A stretch of 64,000 nucleotides of DNA from Azospirillum humicireducens (GTDB lineage: Bacteria; Pseudomonadota; Alphaproteobacteria; Azospirillales; Azospirillaceae): the NCBI RefSeq assembly GCF_001639105.2, contig NZ_CP015285.1, positions 2,638,501 to 2,702,500 of the forward strand, given 5' to 3'. The stretch's first letter is position 1; each line of letters starts with the position of its first letter. A program made the translations under genes and the position numbers. Shown here piece by piece: positions 37,920-46,481 of the stretch. Under the pieces are notes generated by a model that worked only from the letters and a program-made list of their open reading frames with translations, was not told the DNA's origin and made no database searches.

Positions 37920-40790
37920 ATGGCCTCCTGCGCGTCGCATCACTCCCGGTCCGTCTCCACTGCGCCCGATCGCCGTCGCGGATGGGCGCGCGAAATCCTG
38001 CTGGCCGATGCCTCCCTTCCCGACCTCGACCGGCTCCTTCATTCATGCCGCGACGGGGTCGAGGTGCGGCTGGTCGGGTCGGACGAGGATGGCTTCGCCG
38101 CACTGACGGCGGCGCTGGCCGAGGGGCCGGCGGCCATCCATCTGGTCGCCCATGGCGAACCGGGGCTCATCCGGCTGGGCCGCCGCCCGCTCGACCGGGC
38201 GCTGCTCCCGGAGACCGCGCCCGGCGGCCCGTCTTCGGCCGATCTGCTGCTCTACGGGTGCGGGACCGGGGCCGGTGCCGCGGGGCGGGGATTCGTCGAT
38301 GCGCTGGCCGGCTGGACCGGCGGCGGGGTTGCCGCCGCCAGCCGCCCGGTGGGCGATGCCGGGCGGGGCGGCTGCTGGGAGCTGGATGTGACCGCCGGGT
38401 CGCCGTCGGCTGCACCGGCGCTGGGCGCGGGACGGGAGTCCTGGCCGCATCTGCTGGTCCAGCTCGAGGGCGATGCCGGGGACAACGTCTTGGAGGGCAA
38501 CCTGTATGAGGACACCCTCGTCGGGTTTGGCGGCAACGACACACTGGTCGGCTACGACGGGAACGACAATCTGGGCGGCGGGGATGGCGACGACAGCGTC
38601 GTCGGCGGCAACGGCGACGATCTGCTCTGGGGCGATGCCGGCAACGACATCCTGGTCGGCGGAAGCGGAAGCGACTCGCTGATCGGCGACGACGGGCTGG
38701 ACATCGCGGTCTTCACCGGCAACCGGGCCGATTACGACCTGTCGCAGCCGGGGCTGGTGATCCATCTGGCGACGGGCGACGCCGACACGATGTCCGGCAT
38801 CGACCGGCTGATCTTCGACGACGAGACGATCGACATCAATCTGGCGCCGACCGCCGCCATCGACATCGACGAGGCTCCGAACGAGGTGTCGGAGGCCGCA
38901 CACACCGGCGACACCGTCGGACTGTGCGCCCTGTCGCTCGATTCGGAAGGCACCATCCTGACCTACAGCCTTGCCGACGATGCCGGCGGGCGCTTCGCAA
39001 TCGATTCCGTCACCGGCCTGGTGACGGTGGCCGACGCCACCCTGCTGGATTTCGAGACGGCGTCCAGCCACGACATCGTCGTCGCGGTCAGCGACGGCTC
39101 GATCACCACCACCACCACCATGACCATCGCCGTGCTGGACGGCAACGACCGGCCGACCCGGCCGGTGGATGTCGATGCGGCGGTGAACACCGTGTCCGAA
39201 CGGGCGGCGGTCGGCACCGTGGTCGGGATCACCGCCTTCGCCACCGATCCCAACCCCGGCGAAACCGTCACCTACAGCCTCGCCGACAACGCCTATGGCT
39301 CCTTCGCCATCGATTCCACCACCGGCGTTGTCACCGTCGCCTCCAACCAGCGGCTGGATTACGGGATCGGCGACAGCCGCACCATCGTCGTCCGTGCCAC
39401 CGACAGCAATGGCCAGCCCATCAGCAACGACCAGACCTTCACCATCGCCGTCACCAACCTGGTGGAACAGCGCAGCTACACCGGCGGCTCCGCCAACAAC
39501 TATTTCGTCGCCAGCGCGCCCGATTACTGGACGATCGACGGGGGGGCCGGCAACGACAACCTGACCGGCAACGCGCTGTCCGACACGCTGCTCGGCGGGG
39601 AGGGGAACGACGTGCTTTACGGTGCCGGTGGTGACGACCAGCTTCAGGGCGGGGCCGGCAACGACACGCTGGAGGGCGGCGCCGGAGCGGACCTGCTGTC
39701 CGGCGGCGCCGGCATCGACACCGTCCGCTACACCGCGGCGGTGAAGATCGATCTGGCGACGGGGCAGCACACCGGGCAGGCGGCCGGCGACGTCTTCGAC
39801 GGGATCGAGATTTTCCAGGGCTCGTCCTATCAGGACACGCTGATCGGCGACGCCGGCGACAACTGGCTGGTCGGCGGCAGCGGAAACGACACGCTGATCG
39901 GCGGCGCTGGGGCCGATACGCTGGACGGCGGCTACGGGATCATAGACACCGTTTCCTATGCCAACGAGACGGCGTCCATTCTCATCGACTTCGCCACCGG
40001 GGTGAACGGGGGGGCGGCTGCCGGCGACGTGCTGATCAGCATCGAAGAGGTCGATGGAACGGCCTATGGCGACCTGATGATCGGCAATGCGGGCACCAAC
40101 AACCTCTGGGGCGAGGGTGGTGACGACACTCTGCTCGGTGGTGCCGGAGCCGATGGGATGAGCGGCGGGGCTGGGAACGACATCCTCGACGGCGGCACCG
40201 GTCACGACGCCATGCGCGGCGGTCTCGGCGATGACATCTTCTATGTCGATATGAGCAACGATTCCGTCACGGAATTCCTGAACGAAGGCATCGACACCGT
40301 CCGTTCGGTATTGTCCTCCTACCGCCTGACCGACAATGTCGAGAACCTGATCTATGACGGCGCCGGATCCTTCACCGGCACCGGCAATGCGCTGGACAAC
40401 CGGCTGACCGGCGGTGCCGGGGACGACACGCTGACCGGCGGCGGCGGCGCCGACACCCTGACCGGCGGGGCCGGCGCCGACCTGTTCGTCCTCGCCTCCC
40501 ACACCGACAGCGGCCTCGGCGCCGCCGCCGACCTGATCCAGGATTTCTCCGCCGGTCAGGACATGATCGATCTGCGGAAGGTGGACGCCAACAGCGGTCT
40601 GTCGGGCGATCAGGCCTTCACCTTCATCGGCACCGCCGCCTTCACCGGAGTTGCCGGGCAACTGTCCTACCGGACGCTTGCCGACGGCACGACGCGGGTC
40701 TCCGCCGACCGCAACGGCGACGGGCTGCCGGACATGGAGCTGTCGCTGTCCGGGACGCTGACCCTGTCCGCGTCCAACTTCTATCTCTGA
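37920..40790 (+). CDS. Large DUF4347/cadherin-like/RTX secreted protein
   Basis: A 956-residue modular protein. Residues 22-175 match DUF4347 (ILLADASLPDLDRLL, AIHLVAHGEPGLIRLG, ADLLLYGCGTGAG). RTX nonapeptide blocks (GGxGxDxxx type, for example GGNGDDLLWGDAGND) follow at about 187-260, 535-600, 640-680, 715-780 and 830-855. Two cadherin-like domains lie at about 310-410 and 415-525 (YSLADDAGGRFAID and YSLADNAYGSFAID). The C-terminus (about 855-956) resembles the serralysin-type end, with LIQDFSAGQDMIDL and final hydrophobic NFYL, expected to direct type I secretion and fold with calcium. It is probably a surface or matrix adhesin. No type I transporter genes are adjacent. AAGGGA precedes the ATG. 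Confidence 0.85.
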   Translation: MASCASHHSRSVSTAPDRRRGWAREILLADASLPDLDRLLHSCRDGVEVRLVGSDEDGFAALTAALAEGPAAIHLVAHGEPGLIRLGRRPLDRALLPETAPGGPSSADLLLYGCGTGAGAAGRGFVDALAGWTGGGVAAASRPVGDAGRGGCWELDVTAGSPSAAPALGAGRESWPHLLVQLEGDAGDNVLEGNLYEDTLVGFGGNDTLVGYDGNDNLGGGDGDDSVVGGNGDDLLWGDAGNDILVGGSGSDSLIGDDGLDIAVFTGNRADYDLSQPGLVIHLATGDADTMSGIDRLIFDDETIDINLAPTAAIDIDEAPNEVSEAAHTGDTVGLCALSLDSEGTILTYSLADDAGGRFAIDSVTGLVTVADATLLDFETASSHDIVVAVSDGSITTTTTMTIAVLDGNDRPTRPVDVDAAVNTVSERAAVGTVVGITAFATDPNPGETVTYSLADNAYGSFAIDSTTGVVTVASNQRLDYGIGDSRTIVVRATDSNGQPISNDQTFTIAVTNLVEQRSYTGGSANNYFVASAPDYWTIDGGAGNDNLTGNALSDTLLGGEGNDVLYGAGGDDQLQGGAGNDTLEGGAGADLLSGGAGIDTVRYTAAVKIDLATGQHTGQAAGDVFDGIEIFQGSSYQDTLIGDAGDNWLVGGSGNDTLIGGAGADTLDGGYGIIDTVSYANETASILIDFATGVNGGAAAGDVLISIEEVDGTAYGDLMIGNAGTNNLWGEGGDDTLLGGAGADGMSGGAGNDILDGGTGHDAMRGGLGDDIFYVDMSNDSVTEFLNEGIDTVRSVLSSYRLTDNVENLIYDGAGSFTGTGNALDNRLTGGAGDDTLTGGGGADTLTGGAGADLFVLASHTDSGLGAAADLIQDFSAGQDMIDLRKVDANSGLSGDQAFTFIGTAAFTGVAGQLSYRTLADGTTRVSADRNGDGLPDMELSLSGTLTLSASNFYL

Positions 40791-40816
40791 CCGCCCTGTC
40801 CCGACCGTTGTTGCGG

Positions 40817-40842
40817 CGGGGGCCGCCGTCCCGCGGCCCCCG
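40817..40842. terminator. GC hairpin between the RTX gene and creatininase
   Basis: CGGGGGCCGC (40817-40826) pairs perfectly with GCGGCCCCCG (40833-40842) around six bases, between two convergent stops. There is no T run on either side; it may block or stabilise both transcripts rather than act as a classic terminator. Confidence 0.5.
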
Positions 40843-40844
40843 TC

Positions 40845-41591
40845 TCAGCCTTCCGACAGGAAGGCGCGGTATTGGGCGCTGATGGCACCGACCGCCGCCT
40901 CGTACAGCTGGCGGCCGTGCTCGGGGCGGGCAAGGCCGGGGGCGGAGCCGATGCGGCCGTCCGGGTAGCGGCGGCGGAAGTCGCGGGCGTCGTGGAAGCC
41001 GCCGGCCGGCGCCTGTTCCGGCTCCATCGCCGCGCTCTTGATCGATTCGGGATAGGCGTATTGGGTGACAGACACCTCGCTGGGCGTGGCGTGCGAGCCT
41101 TCCTTGCCCTGGTACAGCTCGCGCGACAGCCGGCCGACCTCGCCGTTCTCCCACCAGTTCACCAGGGCGCAGCGCAGGTCCGGCGCGTCGCGGCCACGCA
41201 GCGCCCGGTTCTCCGCATGGATCTCGTAGAAGGCGGCGCGGACGGTGGCGATGTTGCCGCCATGGCCGTTGACGAAGAAGAAGCGCTCGAACCCGTGTTC
41301 GGCCAGCGAGCCGACATAGTCGCGCAGCACGGCGATCAGCGTCGACGGCTTCAGCGTCATCGAGCCGGGAAACTCCATATGGTGCACGGCCATGCCGACC
41401 GGGATCGTCGGGCCGACCAGCGCGCCGGTGGCGTCGCCGACGCCCTTCGCGATGACCTCGGCGCAGATGGCGTCGGTGCCGACCAGCCCGTTCGGCCCAT
41501 GCTGCTCGGTCGAGCCGATCGGCATGATGATGCCCTTGGAGGTCTTCAGATAGGCCTCGACCTCGGCCCAGGTGCTCAGGTGAAGCTGCAC
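40845..41591 (-). CDS. Creatininase family amidohydrolase
   Basis: A 248-residue metal-dependent hydrolase. Metal ligands are visible in IMPIGSTEQHGPNG (Glu, His), LVGTDAICAEV (Asp) and FFFVNGHGGNIATV (His), together with HHMEFPGSMTLKPSTL typical of the fold. Family members hydrolyse creatinine or act on cofactor precursors such as in mycofactocin and riboflavin-related pathways; the substrate here is unknown. It stands alone, convergent with the RTX gene. Confidence 0.88.
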   Translation of the reverse strand: MQLHLSTWAEVEAYLKTSKGIIMPIGSTEQHGPNGLVGTDAICAEVIAKGVGDATGALVGPTIPVGMAVHHMEFPGSMTLKPSTLIAVLRDYVGSLAEHGFERFFFVNGHGGNIATVRAAFYEIHAENRALRGRDAPDLRCALVNWWENGEVGRLSRELYQGKEGSHATPSEVSVTQYAYPESIKSAAMEPEQAPAGGFHDARDFRRRYPDGRIGSAPGLARPEHGRQLYEAAVGAISAQYRAFLSEG

Positions 41592-41810
41592 GGTGGCTGA
41601 TCCTTTTCGACGATGCGTGCCGGGAATGCGGCCGGGAATGCGTTGGCCCTCATGTTAGGCGGCGCACCGGCCGCGACAACCGTTCCCTGCGCCGGGCGGG
41701 CATGACGGGACCGTGCCGGCCGGCCGGGCTCATCCCGTGCTGGCGCAATGCTGCGCCGATGACTACAATCGCGTGCATTCCGCCCGAGCGGGCGTCTCTT
41801 CCGGGGTGCG

Positions 41811-43346
41811 GTGGTGGTTGCGCGCGTCAACACGGTGGCGTTCCAGGGCATCGAGGTGCTGGGGATCGACGTGCAGGTCCAGATGTCCGGCGGACTCGTC
41901 GCCTTCACCGTCGTCGGCCTGCCCGACAAGGCGGTGGGTGAAAGCCGGGAGCGGGTCCGCGCCGCCCTGCACGCGCTGGGGCTGGCGCTGCCGGCCAAGC
42001 GCATCACCGTCAACCTCGCCCCGGCCGACGTGCTGAAGGAGGGCAGCCATTTCGACCTGCCGATCGCGCTCGGCCTGCTGACCGTGATGGGGGTGCTGCC
42101 GGATGCGGAGATCGCCCGCTATGTCGCGCTGGGCGAACTGGCTCTCGACGGCGCCCTGACCCCGGTGGCCGGCGTGCTGCCCGCCGCCATCGACGCGTTG
42201 GCCAACGACCGCGGCCTGATCTGCCCGGCGGCCTGCGGCGGCGAGGCGGCCTGGGCCGGTCCCGATCTGGACGTGCTGGCGCCGGCCAACCTGCTGGCTC
42301 TCATCAACCATTTCAAGGGCACCCAGGTGCTGACCCCGCCCAAGCCGCGCATGCAGGAACAGGACGCGCCGCCGCCCGACCTGCGCGACGTCAAGGGCAA
42401 CGAAACCGCCAAGCGCGCGCTGGAGGTGGCGGCCGCCGGGTCGCACAATCTGCTGATGATCGGTCCGCCCGGTTCCGGCAAGTCGATGCTGGCCGCCCGC
42501 CTGCCCGGCCTGCTGCCTCCGCTCGACCCGGCGGAGGCGCTGGAGGTGTCGATGATCCACAGCGTCGGCGGGCTGCTGGAGGAGGGGCGCCTGCTGCGCC
42601 AGCGCCCCTACCGCGCACCGCATCAGTCGGCCAGTCTGCCGGCGCTGGTCGGCGGCGGCACACGGGCCAAGCCGGGGGAGATTTCCCTGGCGCATCAGGG
42701 CGTTCTCTTCTTGGACGAGCTGCCGGAGTTTCCCCGTCCGCTGCTGGAGGCGCTGCGCCAGCCGCTGGAGACCGGCAAGGCGGTGGTCAGCCGCGCCAAC
42801 CACCATGTGACCTATCCGGCGCGCGTGCAGCTGGTGGCGGCGATGAATCCCTGCCGCTGCGGCCATCTCGACGATGCTTCGCTCGCCTGTGCCCGTGCGC
42901 CGAAATGCGCCGCCGACTATCAGTCCAAAATAAGCGGGCCGTTGTTCGACCGCATCGATCTGCACATCGACGTTCCCGCAGTCAGCCCCGCCGACCTCAG
43001 CCTGCCGCCCCCGGCGGAGGGCAGCGCCGACATCGCCGCCCGCGTCGCCGTCGCCCGCGCCATCCAGGCGGAGCGCTATGGCGGCTTCGGTCCCTACCCG
43101 GCCGGGCGGGCGGTGCGCACGAACGCCGAGGCGGATGGGGAACTGCTGGAGAAGGTCGCCTCGCCCGACGCCCCAGGCCGCGCCCTGCTGACCGAGGCGG
43201 CGGAACGGCTGAAACTGTCGGCCCGCGGCTATCACCGGGTGATGCGGGTGGGGCGGACGCTGGCCGACCTGGACGGGATGGAGGGGGTGAGGCGCCGCCA
43301 CATCGCCGAGGCGTTGAGCTACCGGCGGATCGCGCCGGGGCGGTAG
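41811..43346 (+). CDS. comM: ComM/YifB family Mg-chelatase-like AAA ATPase
   Basis: ComM is a hexameric helicase that promotes branch migration during natural transformation; non-competent bacteria keep homologues. The 511-residue protein starts at GTG 41811 (VVARVNTVAFQGIEV). It has an N-terminal Lon-protease-like domain (about 20-165), then the AAA module with Walker A IGPPGSGKSMLAARLPG (about residue 217), Walker B VLFLDELPEF, and a C-terminal Mg_chelatase_C region with ARGYHRVMRVGRTLADLD. The N-terminal zinc-finger insert CRCGHLDDASLACARAP is typical. Confidence 0.94.
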   Translation: MVVARVNTVAFQGIEVLGIDVQVQMSGGLVAFTVVGLPDKAVGESRERVRAALHALGLALPAKRITVNLAPADVLKEGSHFDLPIALGLLTVMGVLPDAEIARYVALGELALDGALTPVAGVLPAAIDALANDRGLICPAACGGEAAWAGPDLDVLAPANLLALINHFKGTQVLTPPKPRMQEQDAPPPDLRDVKGNETAKRALEVAAAGSHNLLMIGPPGSGKSMLAARLPGLLPPLDPAEALEVSMIHSVGGLLEEGRLLRQRPYRAPHQSASLPALVGGGTRAKPGEISLAHQGVLFLDELPEFPRPLLEALRQPLETGKAVVSRANHHVTYPARVQLVAAMNPCRCGHLDDASLACARAPKCAADYQSKISGPLFDRIDLHIDVPAVSPADLSLPPPAEGSADIAARVAVARAIQAERYGGFGPYPAGRAVRTNAEADGELLEKVASPDAPGRALLTEAAERLKLSARGYHRVMRVGRTLADLDGMEGVRRRHIAEALSYRRIAPGR

Positions 43347-43349
43347 CCT

Positions 43350-43601
43350 TTATCGGGGAGGCAATGCGGCGCGATCTTGCGCGGCACGGATGGCCGCCGC
43401 GATTGCGGTGTGCGCCTGCGGGCTGTTCTTCCAGCAGCTGGCGCCCAACTCTCCCGCTATGGCCGCGCACAGGGTTGCGGCGTCGGCTCTGGCCAGCGCT
43501 GCCAGATCATGGATTCCGATTTGCTCCAGCCTGCCGATCACTGTCGGGCCGACGCCCTTGACGGCCAGCAGCACGGCACGTTCGTCTGGTGGGAAGGGCA
43601 T
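43350..43601 (-). CDS. Small helix-hairpin-helix protein
   Basis: An 83-residue protein. Residues 12-45 show a helix-hairpin-helix-like segment (LLAVKGVGPTVIGRLEQIGIHDLAALARAD split by the turn GVGP), as in DNA-binding ends of TfoX-like or DUF4332 proteins. The rest is helical with basic residues. It is convergent with comM (3 bases between stop codons) and follows the hydrolase gene divergently. Nucleic-acid binding is likely from the motif; the role is unknown. Confidence 0.68.
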   Translation of the reverse strand: MPFPPDERAVLLAVKGVGPTVIGRLEQIGIHDLAALARADAATLCAAIAGELGASCWKNSPQAHTAIAAAIRAAQDRAALPPR

Positions 43602-43623
43602 GGGAACGGGTATCTCCTGGGCT

Positions 43624-45222
43624 TCACGGCCGCTCGAACACCGGCGGCTTGGTCGCTCCCGGACAGACGGTGGCAGGCACCGTTTCCTGCTCGATGAAGG
43701 TCACCGCGGCGGCCATGGCGCAATCTTCGCTGGAGGTCACGATGTGGCTGGCGGCGCGGAAGACCAGATGGCGGCTCTTGGGCAGGGTGGCGGCGGCGCG
43801 GTCGCCCCACTCCGGCGGGGTGACGGGATCGTAGGCGCCGGACAGCAGCAGGACCGGCACCGGGCTGGCGACCGGCAGGCGTTCGGCCGGTTCCTGGTGG
43901 CCGGAAGACCAAAGTCGGCAGACGCGCTGACCGGGATCGTCCGTGGCGACCAGTCCGTAGGGCGCATAGCGGCGGGCGCTGTCGGCGCGCTTCAGCGGAT
44001 CGGCGGTGTTGACCGATTCGCGGCATTCGGTGGAGAAGGCCAGCCCGTCCGCCACCTCGGGATCGCCCAGCCAGTTGATCGGTGCCCATTCCGCCAGGGC
44101 CGCATACTGGCCGCGGGCGGCACGGTCGATGATGGTTGGCATGAGCGGGATCGCCTCGCTGATCGCCAGGGCTTCCAGCCCGGCGGCGATCGTAACCCCG
44201 CCGGTCAGCCGCAGGGCGCGGCGCGTCTCATGGTCGCCGACGACGATGTCGACCGGATTGCGGTCCAGCCGCTCCACCAGATCGAGGAAGCGCTTTTCCA
44301 GATCGGGAAAGGCCGACCGGCAGCTGCGGTTGGCGGCGCAATCGTCGAACAGCCGGCGGTAGGTCCGCTGCGCCAGCCAGGCGGCGTCCTCCTGGGCGTT
44401 GACGTCGGGCGGATAGACGCTGTCGAACACCGCGGCGCGCACACGGCCGCCCTGCCGCCGCAGGATCTCCAGCCCGACCCGCGTGCCGTAGGACACGGCA
44501 AACAGGTTGATCCGTTGGGCGCCCAGCGCGGTGGCGATGTCGAGCGCATCCTCTGCCGCGACGGGGGTGGAGAACTGGGTGCCGTCCAGCCCGGCGGTTT
44601 CCAGCCGGGCGGCGCAGGCGCTGACCGCCGCCCGTTCCAAAGCCGCCCGCTGTTCGCGCGTCACGGGCCGGGTGCCGCGGGTGGGGGCGACGCCGTCCAG
44701 TTCGGGACAGTCGGTGTCCGGTTCCGCCCGGCCGACGCCGCGCGGATCGAACAGGATCAGGTTGCGGGCACGGCGGAAGGGGGCCGACAGCTCCCACCAC
44801 ACCTCCATCCGCTCTTCCGTCGCCTCGCTGCTGCCGAAGGGGGAAGCGCCGGGGCCACCCTCCAGGAACAGCACGGGGTCGGGGGCGGGCTGGCGGGCAG
44901 TGCTGAGCAGGACGGCGACCGGCAGGCGCAGGCTCCGGCTGTTGGGCCGGTCGCGCCGTTCCGGCACCGCCACCGTTCCGCACAAGGCCGCCTCGCCATC
45001 CGGCACGGTGAACCAGCAGGGGCCTGGGGTGAAGCGCGCCTCCGCCGCCGCCGGTCCGATCCACGGCGCCGCCATGGTCGCGACGGCCACCACGAGAACC
45101 GCCCGCAGCGTCAGGGCGGTGCGCACCGCTGTCGGCCATACGGAAGGGAGGGCGATCAACACGAACGGACGATCCGGAACCGATGGATAGGGAGCCGATG
45201 GACGGAGTACCGCCGACGGCAT
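43624..45222 (-). CDS. Secreted alpha/beta hydrolase (tripeptidyl aminopeptidase-like, S33 type)
   Basis: An exported serine hydrolase. From ATG 45222 it has 532 residues, with a hydrophobic signal at about 37-60 (LRAVLVVAVATMAAPW, cleavage after GPAAAEA plausible); the start is uncertain. Motifs: oxyanion region LFLEGGPGASPFG, LILFDPRGVGRAEPD, nucleophile Ser in NLFAVSYGTRVGLE, Asp in LLLSGAYDPVTPPEWG and His in FRAASHIVTSSED. The C-terminal quarter corresponds to the TAP-like domain. Paired cysteines suggest disulfides in the periplasm. Substrates are unknown, probably short peptides or esters. Confidence 0.85.
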   Translation of the reverse strand: MPSAVLRPSAPYPSVPDRPFVLIALPSVWPTAVRTALTLRAVLVVAVATMAAPWIGPAAAEARFTPGPCWFTVPDGEAALCGTVAVPERRDRPNSRSLRLPVAVLLSTARQPAPDPVLFLEGGPGASPFGSSEATEERMEVWWELSAPFRRARNLILFDPRGVGRAEPDTDCPELDGVAPTRGTRPVTREQRAALERAAVSACAARLETAGLDGTQFSTPVAAEDALDIATALGAQRINLFAVSYGTRVGLEILRRQGGRVRAAVFDSVYPPDVNAQEDAAWLAQRTYRRLFDDCAANRSCRSAFPDLEKRFLDLVERLDRNPVDIVVGDHETRRALRLTGGVTIAAGLEALAISEAIPLMPTIIDRAARGQYAALAEWAPINWLGDPEVADGLAFSTECRESVNTADPLKRADSARRYAPYGLVATDDPGQRVCRLWSSGHQEPAERLPVASPVPVLLLSGAYDPVTPPEWGDRAAATLPKSRHLVFRAASHIVTSSEDCAMAAAVTFIEQETVPATVCPGATKPPVFERP

Positions 45223-45469
45223 TTGCGGACGATTGTGTTTGACCGACCAGCCCCCCGCTTGTCCAGCGGCGCCCGACGCCATCCCGCGAGCAGGTGAAAC
45301 GGCGCGCAAGCGGTGCCGATTTGCCACAGCCCTGCGGCAATGGTCCGTCCGTCCGTGGACGAATGGCTCATGGAAGCCAAGGACAGGTTGACGGAATACT
45401 TCCGAGTACGGAACTATTTCGCCTCCAGAGGCGCCGACGGCCGGGGCCTCTCAGGCAAAGGAGCAGATC

Positions 45470-45694
45470 ATGCCGACCCTGTGGACGGCGTTGCGGAGCC
45501 GCTGGCTTGATTCCGGAGCATCTTCCGGGCCGGGCCGACTGTGCGATCACCTGCGGCGGGATATCGGACTGGCGGATGGGGAGACGGCCGAGCCCGGAGA
45601 ACCATCCCTCGGCGGCCGTCTTCCGCCTTTTCACATCCGCGATCGGAACCTATCGGACGCGCGGACATTTTTGACCTTGCAACCGTATCGCTGA
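45470..45694 (+). CDS. Small DUF1127-like protein
   Basis: A 74-residue protein whose central part DHLRRDIGLADGE matches the short DUF1127 signature (an Arg-rich helix ending in RDIGL). DUF1127 proteins in alphaproteobacteria bind RNA and affect phosphate and carbon metabolism; this is known from relatives and not shown here. AAAGGAG lies six bases upstream of ATG 45470. The C-terminal extension after residue 45 has no match. It is the first of several very short plus-strand genes. Confidence 0.7.
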   Translation: MPTLWTALRSRWLDSGASSGPGRLCDHLRRDIGLADGETAEPGEPSLGGRLPPFHIRDRNLSDARTFLTLQPYR

Positions 45695-45755
45695 GCGGCG
45701 ATACCGGATCCGCCGGTTTCTCACGCCGGCATCACTCAACCTCTGGAGAGTTTCG

Positions 45756-45932
45756 ATGAAAGCCATCGTAGCCACCGCCTGGACTCGCCGATCGGGCGAT
45801 CCGGCCATCACCGCCGCCAATCATGCCCAGCCGGCCCGACTTCTTCCCGCGGCCTTCGAACGTGAATTCCGGATATCGAGAGGATCCTATGTCTGTCTTT
45901 CTGGGTTTTTGCGGTCATCGTCTCTTCGTTGA
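45756..45932 (+). CDS. Possible 58-residue small protein
   Basis: ATG 45756 follows CTCTGGAGAG by five bases, a strong ribosome-binding site. The frame (MKAIVATAWTRRSGDPAIT at its start) runs 58 codons to TGA and overlaps the next small gene by 44 bases in another frame. No domain is recognised. It could be a leader peptide coupling translation of the next gene, or a chance frame behind a real site. Confidence 0.4.
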   Translation: MKAIVATAWTRRSGDPAITAANHAQPARLLPAAFEREFRISRGSYVCLSGFLRSSSLR

Positions 45933-46065
45933 ACACGCCCGCTGGGCATCGCCGGCCGGGTCCTTCGACCTGAGGCGTGAAAACGGGGAAGTCATCCTAT
46001 GGCTTGGACGCCTGAACATCATCTACACACCGGCCCGCTGGGGACCACCCTCCCGCGCTGCATAG
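45889..46065 (+). CDS. Hypothetical 58-residue protein
   Basis: ATG 45889 (MSVFLGFCGHRLFVEHARW) is preceded by GAGAGGA four bases upstream. The sequence has a plausible folded core (VILWLGRLNIIYTPARW) with many aromatic residues and no signal peptide. It is not recognised. It ends 26 bases before the MarR-type regulator gene on the same strand and may be co-transcribed with it. Confidence 0.6.
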   Translation: MSVFLGFCGHRLFVEHARWASPAGSFDLRRENGEVILWLGRLNIIYTPARWGPPSRAA

Positions 46066-46091
46066 CGCGCGGCGCCGCGGAGACCTGCTGA

Positions 46092-46466
46092 ATGCCGGCC
46101 CGCGTTCGTCATGACGAGGTCCTTACCGTCGTCCAGGTGCTTGAGGCGTTCCGCAAGCTCGACCCCGACCTGCCCATCCAGTATGCGCTGAGTTTCATGA
46201 CCATCGCGCAGAGCGAAGGCATCTCCATCGGCGAACTGGCGGAACGCCTGGGCATCGCCCAATCCTCCGCGTCGCGCAACGTCGCGGCGCTCAGCCGCTG
46301 GCACAGCTTCGGCAAGGCCGGCCTCGATCTGGTGCAGGCGCAGGAAGACCCGCGCGAGCGCCGCCGCAAGATCGTCACCCTGACCGACAAGGGCCGTGAG
46401 TTCCTGGACGCGCTGCGCGCCATCGTGAACCCGCCCGACCAGCGCCGCCCCGCCAGGACGGCCTGA
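46092..46466 (+). CDS. MarR-like winged-helix regulator
   Basis: A 124-residue protein with one winged-helix domain: QYALSFMTIAQSEGISIGEL leads into the recognition helix region AERLGIAQSSASRNVAALSRW, and the wing contains EDPRERRRKIVTLTDKGREFLDAL, typical of MarR proteins. It lacks the long N- and C-terminal dimerisation helices of larger members. Targets are unknown; the small genes upstream are candidates. Its stop codon lies in a short hairpin shared with the convergent pcp-like gene. Confidence 0.85.
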   Translation: MPARVRHDEVLTVVQVLEAFRKLDPDLPIQYALSFMTIAQSEGISIGELAERLGIAQSSASRNVAALSRWHSFGKAGLDLVQAQEDPRERRRKIVTLTDKGREFLDALRAIVNPPDQRRPARTA

Positions 46467-46481
46467 TTTCCGTATTCAGGC
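46461..46481. terminator. Short hairpin containing both convergent stop codons
   Basis: GCCTGA (46461-46466) pairs with TCAGGC (46476-46481). Each arm holds the stop codon of one convergent gene (MarR and the pcp homologue). The stem is only 6 bp and no T run follows, so termination is uncertain. Confidence 0.35.

Noticed and set aside
38480..40480. Regular repeats suggestive of a CRISPR array
   Set aside because: They are in-frame RTX nonapeptide codons of variable sequence, without constant repeats and unique spacers.
38043..40661. An 872-codon frame opposite the RTX gene
   Set aside because: The repeated GGxGxD codons on the plus strand create an open minus frame; the RTX reading fits known domains throughout.
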